A stretch of 22,132 bases of DNA from Candidatus Adlerbacteria bacterium (GCA_903840375.1 CAIMFR010000036.1:1-22132); one strand, 5' to 3'. Counted from the first letter of the stretch, positions 1-7,715 are shown. Translations and numbers: made by a program. Notes: a model not told the origin generated them from the letters alone.

Positions 1-22
1 ATATGGCGAATTCGCTCATGGG

Positions 23-640
23 TTACGGAGTTACATCGTAACAACTATCCGAACTATCACTACCGGAGTCAGCCGCCACACAGCCCAATGATCTACCGGA
101 AAAATCCGGAGTTGTGAAGATATAACCGCCATTGGTACACACTTGATACGTGGCACCGCCCGTTTGCGCGGCAGCATCCGCGTCTTGAGTAATTGCGGTG
201 TTCGCCTCAAGTACAGCACCTAGATGGAATCGCACAGGAAGATTGACTAGACAGTTCGTAGTACCGCCACTAACCAGATTGAGCGGAACATATTTATAAC
301 AGCTGGATTGCATTGCGCCTGTGTAGGTGCACGCCACGGAATAGTTGGAGTCATAAGGAATGCTCGGCAAGTAGCTCGGCGTCAATTGTGCGAGCGAGAT
401 CGGATACGATAGATTGTCAGTGTAATACTCCTCAAGCGCGAGCTGGATCGTCTTTATATCGGAGATGCGTTTTGCATCACGGGCTTTTGCTTTGGCACTC
501 GCAAGCGACACCATCACGATAGACGCCAAGATGCCGATGATGGCGATAACCACCAAGAGTTCGATGAGTGTAAAGCCCCGAGTCTGACGAGGTGCGATAT
601 CCTGAGGCATACGAGGGGTGAAGCCTTTTTTCATATTCAT
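23..640 (-). CDS. Type IV prepilin-like protein (pilin 1)
   Basis: Predicted secreted pilus subunit or minor pilin. A short basic leader precedes the class III prepilin motif GFTLIELLVVIAI, where prepilin peptidase would cut after Gly and methylate the new N-terminus; the hydrophobic stretch forms the helix that packs in the pilus core. It is followed by the usual 'AKAKARDAKRISDIKTIQLAL' type of helix and a globular domain with six cysteines, which could make three disulfides. The start at 640 (MNMKKG) is chosen because a TATACT box lies 6 nt upstream and the more upstream ATG at 679 falls inside a terminator hairpin; 634 is also possible. Last gene of the pilin set in this window. Its signal segment is identical at DNA level over 56 bp to the two neighbouring prepilins, although the globular domain is unrelated in sequence to theirs. 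The exact role (major or minor pilin) cannot be told. Confidence 0.88.
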   Translation of the reverse strand: MNMKKGFTPRMPQDIAPRQTRGFTLIELLVVIAIIGILASIVMVSLASAKAKARDAKRISDIKTIQLALEEYYTDNLSYPISLAQLTPSYLPSIPYDSNYSVACTYTGAMQSSCYKYVPLNLVSGGTTNCLVNLPVRFHLGAVLEANTAITQDADAAAQTGGATYQVCTNGGYIFTTPDFSGRSLGCVAADSGSDSSDSCYDVTP

Positions 641-646
641 ATGGAC

Positions 647-652
647 AGTATA
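647..652 (-). promoter_or_regulatory. -10 box TATACT of pilin 1
   Basis: TATACT on the minus strand ends 6 nt before the ATG at 640, so transcription would begin at or next to the start codon (leaderless). No TTGACA-like -35 is visible; the -35 region falls inside the preceding terminator hairpin. Confidence 0.55.
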
Positions 653-659
653 TAGCATA

Positions 660-696
660 AAAGAAAATCCACAGTGCACAGCTGTGGATTTTCTTT
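660..696 (-). terminator. Rho-independent terminator after pilin 2
   Basis: Perfect 15-bp inverted repeat (arms 660-674 and 682-696, 7-nt loop). On the minus strand the A-rich 5' arm pairs with a 3' arm ending in TTTTCTTTT, giving a U-rich tail. It sits 15 nt after the pilin 2 stop and 7 nt before the pilin 1 -10 box. Confidence 0.8.
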
Positions 697-711
697 GCAG
701 AAAGGGTTTAC

Positions 712-1218
712 TCAGAGACAGCCGGCAACAACAGAACCTCCGGTGACACTGCTAACATTAACTTTTCCGGCAAGGAGAGTGCCCGCGCCGCTCTCAAGGT
801 AGGAACAAATTTCATAATTTTCTGTCGTTGGCGCAGTAGTACCGCCAACACCACCAGTAGTCAAACCAGTAATAGCATACTGACATACAGCTGCACCAGA
901 AGCGGTCGAGCAGAGCGTACCGGGGGCAGACGGGTCTTGGTAACCAGCGAAGTTGACTGGTGTAGGACCTGCGTTGCAGGTTGTCACATTATTGAAAGCG
1001 GAAGAACTGGTGCAACCTGCAAGGGCGACGGGAGACCCCGTATCAGAAAGCGCAATAGCCTTTGCCATCTCCTGGAGTTCAGTCACGCGACGCGCATCGC
1101 GACCCTTCTCACGAGCGCTGGTGAGAGATACGAGAACGATAGACGCCAAGATGCCGATGATGGCGATAACCACCAAGAGTTCGATGAGTGTGAAACCGCG
1201 TGTAAAATTCTTACGCAT
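712..1218 (-). CDS. Type IV prepilin (pilin 2), tandem paralog
   Basis: Predicted pilus subunit of 168 residues. Leader MRKNFTR is followed by GFTLIELLVVIAI with the Glu at position +5 of the mature pilin, then a conserved 'RVTELQEMAKAIALSDT' helix. The C-terminal domain carries six cysteines and the segment YEICSYLESGAGTL. The first 60 residues are almost identical to pilin 3 (177 of 179 bp at 1040-1218 versus 1605-1783), the centre differs strongly, and 44 bp near the 3' end are again identical (777-820 versus 1357-1400). The start is supported by exact conservation with pilin 3 and a TATACT box 7 nt upstream. It has its own terminator on each side, so it looks like an independently transcribed cassette. 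Major versus alternative pilin cannot be decided. Confidence 0.92.
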   Translation of the reverse strand: MRKNFTRGFTLIELLVVIAIIGILASIVLVSLTSAREKGRDARRVTELQEMAKAIALSDTGSPVALAGCTSSSAFNNVTTCNAGPTPVNFAGYQDPSAPGTLCSTASGAAVCQYAITGLTTGGVGGTTAPTTENYEICSYLESGAGTLLAGKVNVSSVTGGSVVAGCL

Positions 1219-1225
1219 ATATCAT

Positions 1226-1231
1226 AGTATA
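1226..1231 (-). promoter_or_regulatory. -10 box TATACT of pilin 2
   Basis: TATACT on the minus strand, 7 nt before the ATG at 1218 and 8 nt after the terminator of pilin 3. The arrangement terminator / -10 / ATG is the same as in front of pilin 1. Confidence 0.55.
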
Positions 1232-1239
1232 CTCTCAAA

Positions 1240-1276
1240 AAAGAAAGCCCACAGCATATAACTGTGGACTTTCTTT
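1240..1276 (-). terminator. Rho-independent terminator after pilin 3
   Basis: 15-bp inverted repeat with arms 1240-1254 and 1262-1276 and a 7-nt loop. The one non-Watson-Crick position is a G-U pair in minus-strand RNA but an A-C mismatch in plus-strand RNA, which fits minus-strand use. The 3' arm runs into TTTCTTTTTT. Closely related to the hairpin at 660-696. Confidence 0.8.
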
Positions 1277-1291
1277 CGAAACGTTAGTGGA

Positions 1292-1783
1292 TTAGATGCA
1301 GCCTTGAACAACCGCTCCGCCGGACGCACTGCTAGTGCGGATCATTCCAGAAATAAGAGTGCCCGCGCCGCTCTCAAGGTAGGAACAAATTTCATAATTT
1401 GCAGTCGTTGGTCCGGCTGCAGAGACAGATGCTGCTGTACCTATTGCGTATTGACATGTCGCAGTAGAGCCAGCCGCACACACGGTGCCAGCTATACCAA
1501 CAGACGGGTCTGCATAACTGGCAAAACTTATCGCTCCAGGACCAGTGCACGTATTCGCCTTGGAGCTGGCAGTTGTGCAACCAGCTAGGCTAGGGCTCGG
1601 ATCTGTATCAGAAAGAGCAATAGCCTTTGCCATCTCCTGGAGTTCAGTCACGCGACGCGCATCGCGACCCTTCGCACGAGCGCTGGTGAGAGATACGAGA
1701 ACGATAGACGCCAAGATGCCGATGATGGCGATAACCACCAAGAGTTCGATGAGTGTGAAACCGCGTGTAAAATTCTTACGCAT
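1292..1783 (-). CDS. Type IV prepilin (pilin 3), tandem paralog
   Basis: Predicted pilus subunit of 163 residues, the first of the three prepilins downstream of pilC. It has the same leader (MRKNFTR), cleavage/methylation motif GFTLIELLVVIAI and helix as pilin 2, six cysteines, and the shared YEICSYLESGAGTL segment near the C-terminus. The central 60-90 residues differ from pilin 2 in sequence and length. Unlike its two neighbours it has a longer 5' leader: the best -10 (TATACT at 1852-1857) is 68 nt from the ATG, with an A-rich stretch and no Shine-Dalgarno just before the start. Its position directly after pilC and its own promoter make it a candidate for the major pilin, but that is inference. 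Confidence 0.92.
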   Translation of the reverse strand: MRKNFTRGFTLIELLVVIAIIGILASIVLVSLTSARAKGRDARRVTELQEMAKAIALSDTDPSPSLAGCTTASSKANTCTGPGAISFASYADPSVGIAGTVCAAGSTATCQYAIGTAASVSAAGPTTANYEICSYLESGAGTLISGMIRTSSASGGAVVQGCI

Positions 1784-1851
1784 AGTTATTTGTTTTATTT
1801 GTGATCTCTTAATAATATCTGCGGATAAAAGTAAACACGCAGTTGTCCACA

Positions 1852-1857
1852 GTATAA
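1852..1857 (-). promoter_or_regulatory. Possible -10 box of pilin 3
   Basis: TATACT on the minus strand in the 141-bp gap between pilC and pilin 3. It would give a 5' leader of about 60 nt, in contrast to the leaderless spacing seen at other genes here. No convincing -35. Confidence 0.35.
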
Positions 1858-1924
1858 CCCAGGATCACTTACCGCACATACGGATCTTGTGTACATCTTT
1901 CTTCGTGATACCAAACAACTACTC

Positions 1925-3139
1925 TTACATCGAACTGACCGAATTGTAGATAGGCAGGAGGACCGATGCGAGAAGGACTCCGACACCCAGGGCAAGTAAC
2001 ACGATAAATGCCGGCTCGATGAGAGAGACGAGTGTATCGACCGCCGAATTGACTTCTCTGCTGTAGAATTTTGCCATGCGCTCTAAAATACTCTGAAGCT
2101 CGCCTGTCTCCTCGCCGATCTGAAACATCTGCACCATGATAGACGGAATGTCATGCGGATAGTTGTTGAGCGTCTGAGATATCGGAGTGCCGGCTTTCAC
2201 ATTCTCGAGAGCGTCATTCAATATGGCGTTATAAACATCATTCTCAACCACGGATGCCGTGATCTCGAGCGAACGTACCGCAGAAATACCTGAAGAAAGC
2301 ATCACGTGCATATTGTCCGAAATGCGCGAGAGATACAGCTTCTGATAGAGCGTGCCGATGTACGGAAGAGCAAGCTTGATCCTGCTCATAGACATCGATC
2401 CACGTTTGGTCTGCGCATACCTGTATATGAAATATCCACCCACGATGAGCGCGATCAGCATAAAAATGCCATAGTCGATTATGAACGAACTTATACCGAG
2501 GACGATCTGGGTAAAAACAGGGAGCGTTTGTCCTGAATCGACCAGTATGGTGCTGATCTGCGGCATGACCAAAGTCATCATAAGCAACATAACGGTGATG
2601 AAAGTCACAAGTATGAATGCAGGATAGATAAGCGCGTTGCGCGCCTTGCTCGAAAGCTCATACGTGCGGTCGGTATAGTCGGCAAGGTAGGTGAATGTCT
2701 GGTCAAGTTTCCCCGATTCCTCCCCGGAGCGCACCATGTTAACGTAGAAATCGGAAAACACACTCTGGTGTTTCGCGAACGCTTTGGAAAGGCTGACACC
2801 GCCCTGGAGGTCATCGCTAACCTCCACCAGCACATTCCGTAAAAAAGGCTTCTCTTCCTGTTCTGACAGAAGACGAAAAACACGCAGTGCGGACACCTGT
2901 GCCTCGAAGAGCGTTGAGATCTGACGCGAGAGTATGACCAAGTCTCGGGAAGATACTCCGCCGAAAAAGGTTATGGAATTAAGCAGTTCCTTCAGTCCCT
3001 TTGCCTCACTGCCGGATAACGAAGTTATGGTGAATCCCTTTTTCTGAAGAGAATTTATAGCGGAGTCCTGCGTGGTTGCAGTAATAACTCCTGATTGCGT
3101 TTTGCCGTTTTGGTCGAGTGCCTCGTATTTAAATTCCAT
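1925..3139 (-). CDS. pilC: PilC/GspF-family inner-membrane assembly platform
   Basis: Polytopic membrane protein on which the PilB and PilT ATPases act to assemble or retract the pilus. At 404 residues it has the usual family length. N-terminus MEFKYEALDQNGK is typical. Two T2SSF domains lie at about residues 65-190 and 270-395, each with the GEE(S/T)G(K/E)L signature, and membrane segments follow at about 168-195, 220-245 and 370-398. It starts 8 nt after the pilT stop. A good extended -10 (TGC then TATAAT, 3147-3152) overlaps the pilT stop codon 7 nt before the ATG, so it may also have its own leaderless transcript. Downstream is a 141-bp gap before the prepilins. Confidence 0.95.
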   Translation of the reverse strand: MEFKYEALDQNGKTQSGVITATTQDSAINSLQKKGFTITSLSGSEAKGLKELLNSITFFGGVSSRDLVILSRQISTLFEAQVSALRVFRLLSEQEEKPFLRNVLVEVSDDLQGGVSLSKAFAKHQSVFSDFYVNMVRSGEESGKLDQTFTYLADYTDRTYELSSKARNALIYPAFILVTFITVMLLMMTLVMPQISTILVDSGQTLPVFTQIVLGISSFIIDYGIFMLIALIVGGYFIYRYAQTKRGSMSMSRIKLALPYIGTLYQKLYLSRISDNMHVMLSSGISAVRSLEITASVVENDVYNAILNDALENVKAGTPISQTLNNYPHDIPSIMVQMFQIGEETGELQSILERMAKFYSREVNSAVDTLVSLIEPAFIVLLALGVGVLLASVLLPIYNSVSSM

Positions 3140-3146
3140 ACTTAAA

Positions 3147-3152
3147 ATTATA
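3147..3152 (-). promoter_or_regulatory. Possible extended -10 (TGC-TATAAT) of pilC
   Basis: TATAAT preceded by TGC on the minus strand, overlapping the last codons of pilT and 7 nt before the pilC ATG. It matches the -10 consensus and the spacing seen at other genes, but because it lies in coding sequence it may be fortuitous. Confidence 0.4.
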
Positions 3153-4209
3153 GCAAGCGTTCAAGATTTTTCGGATTGAGCGAACGTGTATAAGCATTCT
3201 CTAAGGTTATTTCTCCCGCGCGCACAAGATCAGAAAGCGAACGATTGAGGTCAATCATCCCATCCTCGAAACCGGTCTCGATCACGGACTGTATTTCATG
3301 CGTGCGCTTCTCGCGGATAAGGTTTGCCACGGCAACATTGTTGATCAGTAATTCACATGCGGGTACAAGCCCGCCGGATACCCGAGGTATGAGGCGCTGG
3401 GAGAAAATTCCAGCGAGAGATGCGGCAAGCTGGATGCGTATTTGTTCCTGTTGCGCAGGCGGAAAAGAGTCGATGATTCGGTCGATAGTCTGTGTCGTGT
3501 TGTTGGTATGAAGTGTAGAAAATACCAAGTGCCCTGTCTCTGCTGCGGTAACGGCGGTAGCCATCGTCTCCGGCGTACGCATCTCGCCTATCATCAACAC
3601 ATCTACATCTTGGCGGAACACGGAATGGAGTGCTGTCTCAAAGCTGTCGGTGTCTATCCGAACCTCACGCTGATCTATGAGAGATTGTTTACTCTCAAAA
3701 AGATATTCTATCGGATCCTCAATAGTGACAATATGCTCAGTGCGTTCCATATTTATTTTTTCCAGTAGTGCGGCTAGTGTCGTGGTCTTTCCTTGACCGA
3801 CAGGGCCGACTACCAGAAAGAAGCCTTGCTTCCTCGCTGCAAACTTTTCCAGGACCGGCGGGAGATTAAGCTCCGCTATCGACCGTATAACCTTAGGAAT
3901 GAAGCGCAATGCTATGCCGACACGACCGCGCTCGAAGTATCCATTGCCGCGAAAGCGCGCGGAATTGTCGTATGTGTAGGAAAAATCTATCTCTTGCGTT
4001 TCTAGGAAACGTTTTTTACTCTCCGGAGACAACATCACCGTCAAGATACCGAGTGTGTCCTCATCACTCAATACCGGCTCGGAAAGAATCGGAGTGAGCG
4101 CGCCTGATACCCGAATGATAGGTTGCACACCCGCCTCAAGATGGAGATCGCTCGCACCTTGCGATACCACAACGCCGATAAGTTGTTCTATTTTTTGTGC
4201 ATATTCCAT
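3148..4209 (-). CDS. pilT: Twitching motility / retraction ATPase PilT
   Basis: Hexameric cytoplasmic ATPase that powers pilus retraction. From the ATG at 4209 it is 353 residues. Visible motifs: GASDLHL (18-24), Walker A GPVGQGKT (135-142), Asp box around TIEDPIEY (162-169), Walker B LMIGEMR (205-211), His box TGHLVFSTLHTN (225-236), and the PilT-specific segment VANLIREKR (294-302), which separates it from PilB. The P-loop has Val and Gln where most relatives have Thr and Ser, but still fits GxxxxGKT. The start is uncertain: a TTG at 4227 overlaps the pilB stop (TTGA) and lies 8 nt after a GGAGGGGAG run, so translation coupled to pilB from TTG is possible; the ATG gives the more family-like N-terminus. 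Confidence 0.95.
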   Translation of the reverse strand: MEYAQKIEQLIGVVVSQGASDLHLEAGVQPIIRVSGALTPILSEPVLSDEDTLGILTVMLSPESKKRFLETQEIDFSYTYDNSARFRGNGYFERGRVGIALRFIPKVIRSIAELNLPPVLEKFAARKQGFFLVVGPVGQGKTTTLAALLEKINMERTEHIVTIEDPIEYLFESKQSLIDQREVRIDTDSFETALHSVFRQDVDVLMIGEMRTPETMATAVTAAETGHLVFSTLHTNNTTQTIDRIIDSFPPAQQEQIRIQLAASLAGIFSQRLIPRVSGGLVPACELLINNVAVANLIREKRTHEIQSVIETGFEDGMIDLNRSLSDLVRAGEITLENAYTRSLNPKNLERLL

Positions 4210-4223
4210 AAGTATTAAATGTA

Positions 4224-6119
4224 TCAAACGATAATCTCCCCTCCAGGCTCCGCACCGGCTGTTTCAACATCACCCTCCGCAATATCAACTGGGACGGGTT
4301 GTGTTTCTGCAGCAGTCACGGAACTCGACGGCGCTTTGGCGGTCGCAACGGCTTCATCAGGCATCTCGAACGCGCCGCCAAGCGTGTTAACTTCCTCGAA
4401 AGGAATGAGACCCTTCACAGCTTTAATAATAGCATCTTCTCTCATCGTCAACATGCCATGTTTGCGCACAGTGGCAAACATAATTTCCTCGGAAGCCTTA
4501 TCGAGGATCGCACGCTCCAATTCGGGATTCATACCATATACTTCTCCCACCGAGATGCGACCCATGAGACCCGTCGGACACTCCGTCGTCGGGGTTGCCT
4601 GATATACCTCATCGAGCGACGGCAATTCATTACGGTATTCTTCCGGAAGATCTTTAAATTCTTCATCGAACATTTTTTTAATACTGGCGTTGATCGGAAC
4701 TTTTTTCCCGGTACCCGGACAAAGAGTCTTCACCAGACGCTGCGCCATACCCAGAATAAGCACCGGCGAAATAAGATACGGTTCAACACCCATGTCGAGC
4801 AGGCGCGGCACAATGCCGATAGCGCTGTTGGTGTGGATCGTGGAAAGAACGAGATGTCCCGTCAATGCAGCCTGAATAGCGAGGCTCGCGGTTTCTCCGT
4901 CGCGAATCTCTCCGACCATGATGATGTTCGGATCTTGGCGGAGCGTGGTGCGCAATCCGTTGGCAAAATCGTATCCGATCTCCGGACGCACTTGCGACTG
5001 CGACACACCCTGTATGGTGTACTCAATAGGATCTTCAAGAGAAAGGACGTTGTTACTCTCACGATCCACTTCATTTAAGATCGCATACAGTGTCGTAGAC
5101 TTTCCTGAACCGGTCGGCCCTGAAACCAGAACCAATCCGTATGGTTTTTTGATGGCGGCGCGGATAAGCTCAAGGTCGCGTCCGGAAAATCCAAGCGACT
5201 CTAGTTTTAATTCTTGTGCGCTGGAACCGAGAATACGCATCACCACCTTTTCGCCATAGTATGTGGGAAATGTAGAAACGCGGAAATCTACCTTCACGCC
5301 GCCGACACGCGCGGAAAAACGACCATCTTGCGGTTTGCGTTTTTCATCAAGACGCATGTTGGAGAGAACTTTTATGCGCGCAGCCACCGAGGAGTGCACT
5401 TTGGAGGGAAGATTGATGTTCGGAATAAGCACGCCGTCGATGCGGAAACGCACGCGAGTCTGATCAGCCATCGGCTCAATGTGGATGTCGGACGCCCGCT
5501 GTTCGACCGCATGACGGAGAATCGTTGCGACTATCTTTGTAACCGGAGCACCTTCAGCGATCTCTTCCGTCTCCGTCTCTACAACTTGTTCTTCATCGAG
5601 TGAAACGCGTTTTTTCTTCCCCACATCCTCTTTACTCTTCTCGGCAGCCACCGTTTCAATTTCACCAAGAGCCTGACCTACCTCACCTGATAGACCCTTG
5701 TATTGTGTAAGTAATTTATCAAAATCATTATCAGAGATGAGAAAAACTTTATAAGGCATGCCCATCTTGGCGGATATGAAAGTTAGCGCATCACGCGCCT
5801 CAAGGTTTTCCGGATCTGTGACACCGATCTCAAGGACGTTGTCCACGATCGCAAGAGGAACGAAACGATAATGGACCGCCGATTCATCCGGAATATATTG
5901 CAGGATGTCAAAAGGGACGAGAGTATCCCCCATACGGCGAGTCGGCACGCCGTAATAGTCGCCTCTTGCCTTTAAAATATTTTCCGCGGTTATACCTCCT
6001 TTTTCAAGAACATCTTCCTGCTTCGCGCCTGTTTTAAGGATCTCATCACGAAACGCCACGGCACGAGCGTCATCTATGACGCCTGCATTTGCTAATAGAG
6101 TGATTGTATCTATGGCCAT
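4224..6119 (-). CDS. pilB: Type IV pilus extension ATPase PilB
   Basis: Cytoplasmic hexameric ATPase driving pilin polymerisation. 631 residues: an N-terminal MshEN/T2SSE-N-like domain (about 1-150), a charged linker (155-190), then the ATPase core with RASDIHIEP (208-216), Walker A GPTGSGKST (334-342), Asp box LEDPIEYT (361-368), Walker B IIMVGEIRD (399-407) and His box TGHLVLSTIHTN (420-431). The zinc site normally built by two Cys pairs is reduced to single cysteines (467 and 514). The last 45 residues are a low-complexity Ala/Pro/Glu tail. An AGGA Shine-Dalgarno 8 nt before the ATG supports this start. It begins 10 nt after the PilP-like gene and its stop overlaps a possible TTG start of pilT. 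Confidence 0.96.
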   Translation of the reverse strand: MAIDTITLLANAGVIDDARAVAFRDEILKTGAKQEDVLEKGGITAENILKARGDYYGVPTRRMGDTLVPFDILQYIPDESAVHYRFVPLAIVDNVLEIGVTDPENLEARDALTFISAKMGMPYKVFLISDNDFDKLLTQYKGLSGEVGQALGEIETVAAEKSKEDVGKKKRVSLDEEQVVETETEEIAEGAPVTKIVATILRHAVEQRASDIHIEPMADQTRVRFRIDGVLIPNINLPSKVHSSVAARIKVLSNMRLDEKRKPQDGRFSARVGGVKVDFRVSTFPTYYGEKVVMRILGSSAQELKLESLGFSGRDLELIRAAIKKPYGLVLVSGPTGSGKSTTLYAILNEVDRESNNVLSLEDPIEYTIQGVSQSQVRPEIGYDFANGLRTTLRQDPNIIMVGEIRDGETASLAIQAALTGHLVLSTIHTNSAIGIVPRLLDMGVEPYLISPVLILGMAQRLVKTLCPGTGKKVPINASIKKMFDEEFKDLPEEYRNELPSLDEVYQATPTTECPTGLMGRISVGEVYGMNPELERAILDKASEEIMFATVRKHGMLTMREDAIIKAVKGLIPFEEVNTLGGAFEMPDEAVATAKAPSSSVTAAETQPVPVDIAEGDVETAGAEPGGEIIV

Positions 6120-6129
6120 AAGCGCATTC

Positions 6130-6483
6130 CTAATGAACCGGCGTGTTTGCGCCTGTAGAAGTCGAAACAGACACGTTCCCTGAAGCTGAAAACGGTATGA
6201 ACGGGTCTTGTCTACCGTACGGCTCTTGCGGAATTACGACGCCAAAATTATTAAGAGAAATAAAAACAGGATCGCTAAAAATTGAATTATCGAGCTTTAT
6301 CGTATGAAGGCTGTTTAACGTTACCACAAGGCTCTGTGACACGGGCAGCGAACCTGCACCACCGGTCGATGACAACAGTGGGGCTGTGCTGCCGGAAAAT
6401 AGGATAGCGTAGAGCAACGCGGCAATAGCGACGACGGCCACCCCTATTGTCAAACCTATATTATTTTTTATAAATTCCCACAT
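6130..6483 (-). CDS. Small membrane protein of the pilus locus, PilP-like
   Basis: 117-residue protein between pilO and pilB. A short cytoplasmic start (MWEFIKNN) is followed by one membrane helix at about 9-29 and an external part rich in Ser, Thr and Gly. The region SDPVFISLNNFGVVIPQEP followed by GRQDPF resembles the 'F.dP.F..L......GR.NPF' segment of small proteins found at this place in other Parcubacteria pilus loci. By position (pilM-N-O-x-B) it occupies the place of PilP, but there is no lipobox and no evident PilP fold, so a role in the PilM/N/O alignment complex is inference. It begins 9 nt after the pilO stop and ends 10 nt before pilB; no Shine-Dalgarno is seen. Confidence 0.75.
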   Translation of the reverse strand: MWEFIKNNIGLTIGVAVVAIAALLYAILFSGSTAPLLSSTGGAGSLPVSQSLVVTLNSLHTIKLDNSIFSDPVFISLNNFGVVIPQEPYGRQDPFIPFSASGNVSVSTSTGANTPVH

Positions 6484-6492
6484 GGTGTTCGT

Positions 6493-7053
6493 TTAATGGA
6501 GCCAATAAGTCCGAATCTGAAAATCGTATGACGATACTCCACTGTTCGACGTGCCGGAACTTTGGAATGTTATTTTTTGTACATCAATGAGACGCGTGCT
6601 ATGTTCCAAGTCCTGCAAAAATGCAATAAAATTGTCATAGCTTGCAGCAAAAGAGAAACCGATCTGCACAGAACCTACCGGATCACCAGAAGGACCGACG
6701 GCCGTCGCACTTGTCGGCGTGCTGCTATTTGATACCTGACCAAGCTGCACCTTGGTAAGCGAAAGATTGTGCTGCGACGCGATGTTGTTGATGTCAATGA
6801 TAAGTCTGATGTTGTCGACGTTATCCGGAAGAAGCTCCCCGATCTTAGAAACATCATTATTGGAAAATGTGTTGCGCTTCGAAAGAAGCGAGTCACGTAA
6901 CGTACGCAATTCAAGCGACTTCGTAAGAGCGTCATCGTATGAAGCATTTTGAGCGGAAAGATCCTTTGTAATTTGATAGGTCGGATCGATATACCGGATA
7001 AAAAGACCTATAGATACTATAATGAGGAGAAGTGGTAAAAAAAATCGTGTCAT
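6493..7053 (-). CDS. pilO: Type IV pilus alignment protein PilO
   Basis: 186-residue bitopic membrane protein with one N-terminal helix (about 4-22), a coiled-coil region (about 30-75) and a C-terminal ferredoxin-like domain ending in FQIRTYWLH. The YDNFIAFLQDLEHSTRLIDVQ stretch is typical of PilO, in which the C-terminal domain pairs with PilN outside the membrane. It lies between pilN (6 nt upstream) and the PilP-like gene (9 nt downstream), as expected. No Shine-Dalgarno precedes the ATG. The family assignment rests on topology, size and gene order as much as on sequence. Confidence 0.85.
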   Translation of the reverse strand: MTRFFLPLLLIIVSIGLFIRYIDPTYQITKDLSAQNASYDDALTKSLELRTLRDSLLSKRNTFSNNDVSKIGELLPDNVDNIRLIIDINNIASQHNLSLTKVQLGQVSNSSTPTSATAVGPSGDPVGSVQIGFSFAASYDNFIAFLQDLEHSTRLIDVQKITFQSSGTSNSGVSSYDFQIRTYWLH

Positions 7054-7059
7054 AAAATT

Positions 7060-7662
7060 TTATTGAGATGTTGTGGACGTGCTTAGGTTCTTCGCGTAAT
7101 TGATCAAGAGCGGATTAACAGTTGCGTTGACGGTAAAGATAACCTTGCCGGTATTATCGATCGTAAAATCAGAAAAAATAACATTCTTCAGTGCATTGTT
7201 CGTGCTAAACTGGTCGCTCTGAAGTGCAACTGCGGAAAAATTCTCTGCCTGACCGTTGAGAGTGAGGAGTGCGCTGCCGTCTTGCTGTAGTTCGTAGGAA
7301 AAGCCGCTGAACCATGCATTTTGAAGCGTCTGTGCAGACAGGAATGCAAAGATCGCGGAAGGTGCAACATGCGCTTGCAATAACCTCTCTGAATTTACAA
7401 TGCGCGAGTCAATGCGTACAAGGTCTTGGATAACACTCGGATCGAAAGCGCCTTCGGCTTTCTGCAGATCGCCGGTTTTCTGTGCGATCGAACCAGTGAG
7501 ATACTTTTGATATGCAAAAACACCGCCGGCTGAAACTAACGCTGCTATAAAAATTAAAAGGGAGAGTGCGAAAGCAAGACCTCCGAAAGCGCTTGATGTG
7601 TTGGCGCGGCTGGTGCCTATCGGACGCTTTGGGATGAAAGATGCTGACGATTGAGGATCCAT
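7060..7662 (-). CDS. pilN: Type IV pilus assembly protein PilN-like
   Basis: 200-residue bitopic protein. The cytoplasmic N-terminus carries FIPKRP (9-14); PilN binds PilM through a short N-terminal motif, and this is the likely equivalent here although the classic INLLP motif is absent. A membrane helix lies at about 29-52, then a coiled coil and an external domain that would pair with PilO. The start is supported by a TATACT box 7 nt upstream (7670-7675), in the 53-bp gap after pilM. This suggests transcription separate from pilM as well as read-through. The product call comes from topology and gene order, since PilN proteins are poorly conserved. Confidence 0.82.
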   Translation of the reverse strand: MDPQSSASFIPKRPIGTSRANTSSAFGGLAFALSLLIFIAALVSAGGVFAYQKYLTGSIAQKTGDLQKAEGAFDPSVIQDLVRIDSRIVNSERLLQAHVAPSAIFAFLSAQTLQNAWFSGFSYELQQDGSALLTLNGQAENFSAVALQSDQFSTNNALKNVIFSDFTIDNTGKVIFTVNATVNPLLINYAKNLSTSTTSQ

Positions 7663-7669
7663 TACTTAA

Positions 7670-7675
7670 AGTATA
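7670..7675 (-). promoter_or_regulatory. -10 box TATACT of pilN
   Basis: TATACT on the minus strand in the pilM-pilN gap, 7 nt before the pilN ATG; leaderless geometry. No -35 consensus. Confidence 0.5.
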
Positions 7676-7715
7676 CTCCCTTGTACAACAACCGTCTGTG
7701 TACATGTGTGGATTG

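Noticed and set aside
660..679. Upstream ATG at 679 as the start of pilin 1
   Set aside because: It lies within a strong terminator hairpin and upstream of the -10 box, and would add an odd hydrophobic stretch before the leader.
4299..5078. Plus-strand open frame of 259 codons inside pilB
   Set aside because: Antisense to the conserved PilB ATPase core; composition typical of a shadow frame.
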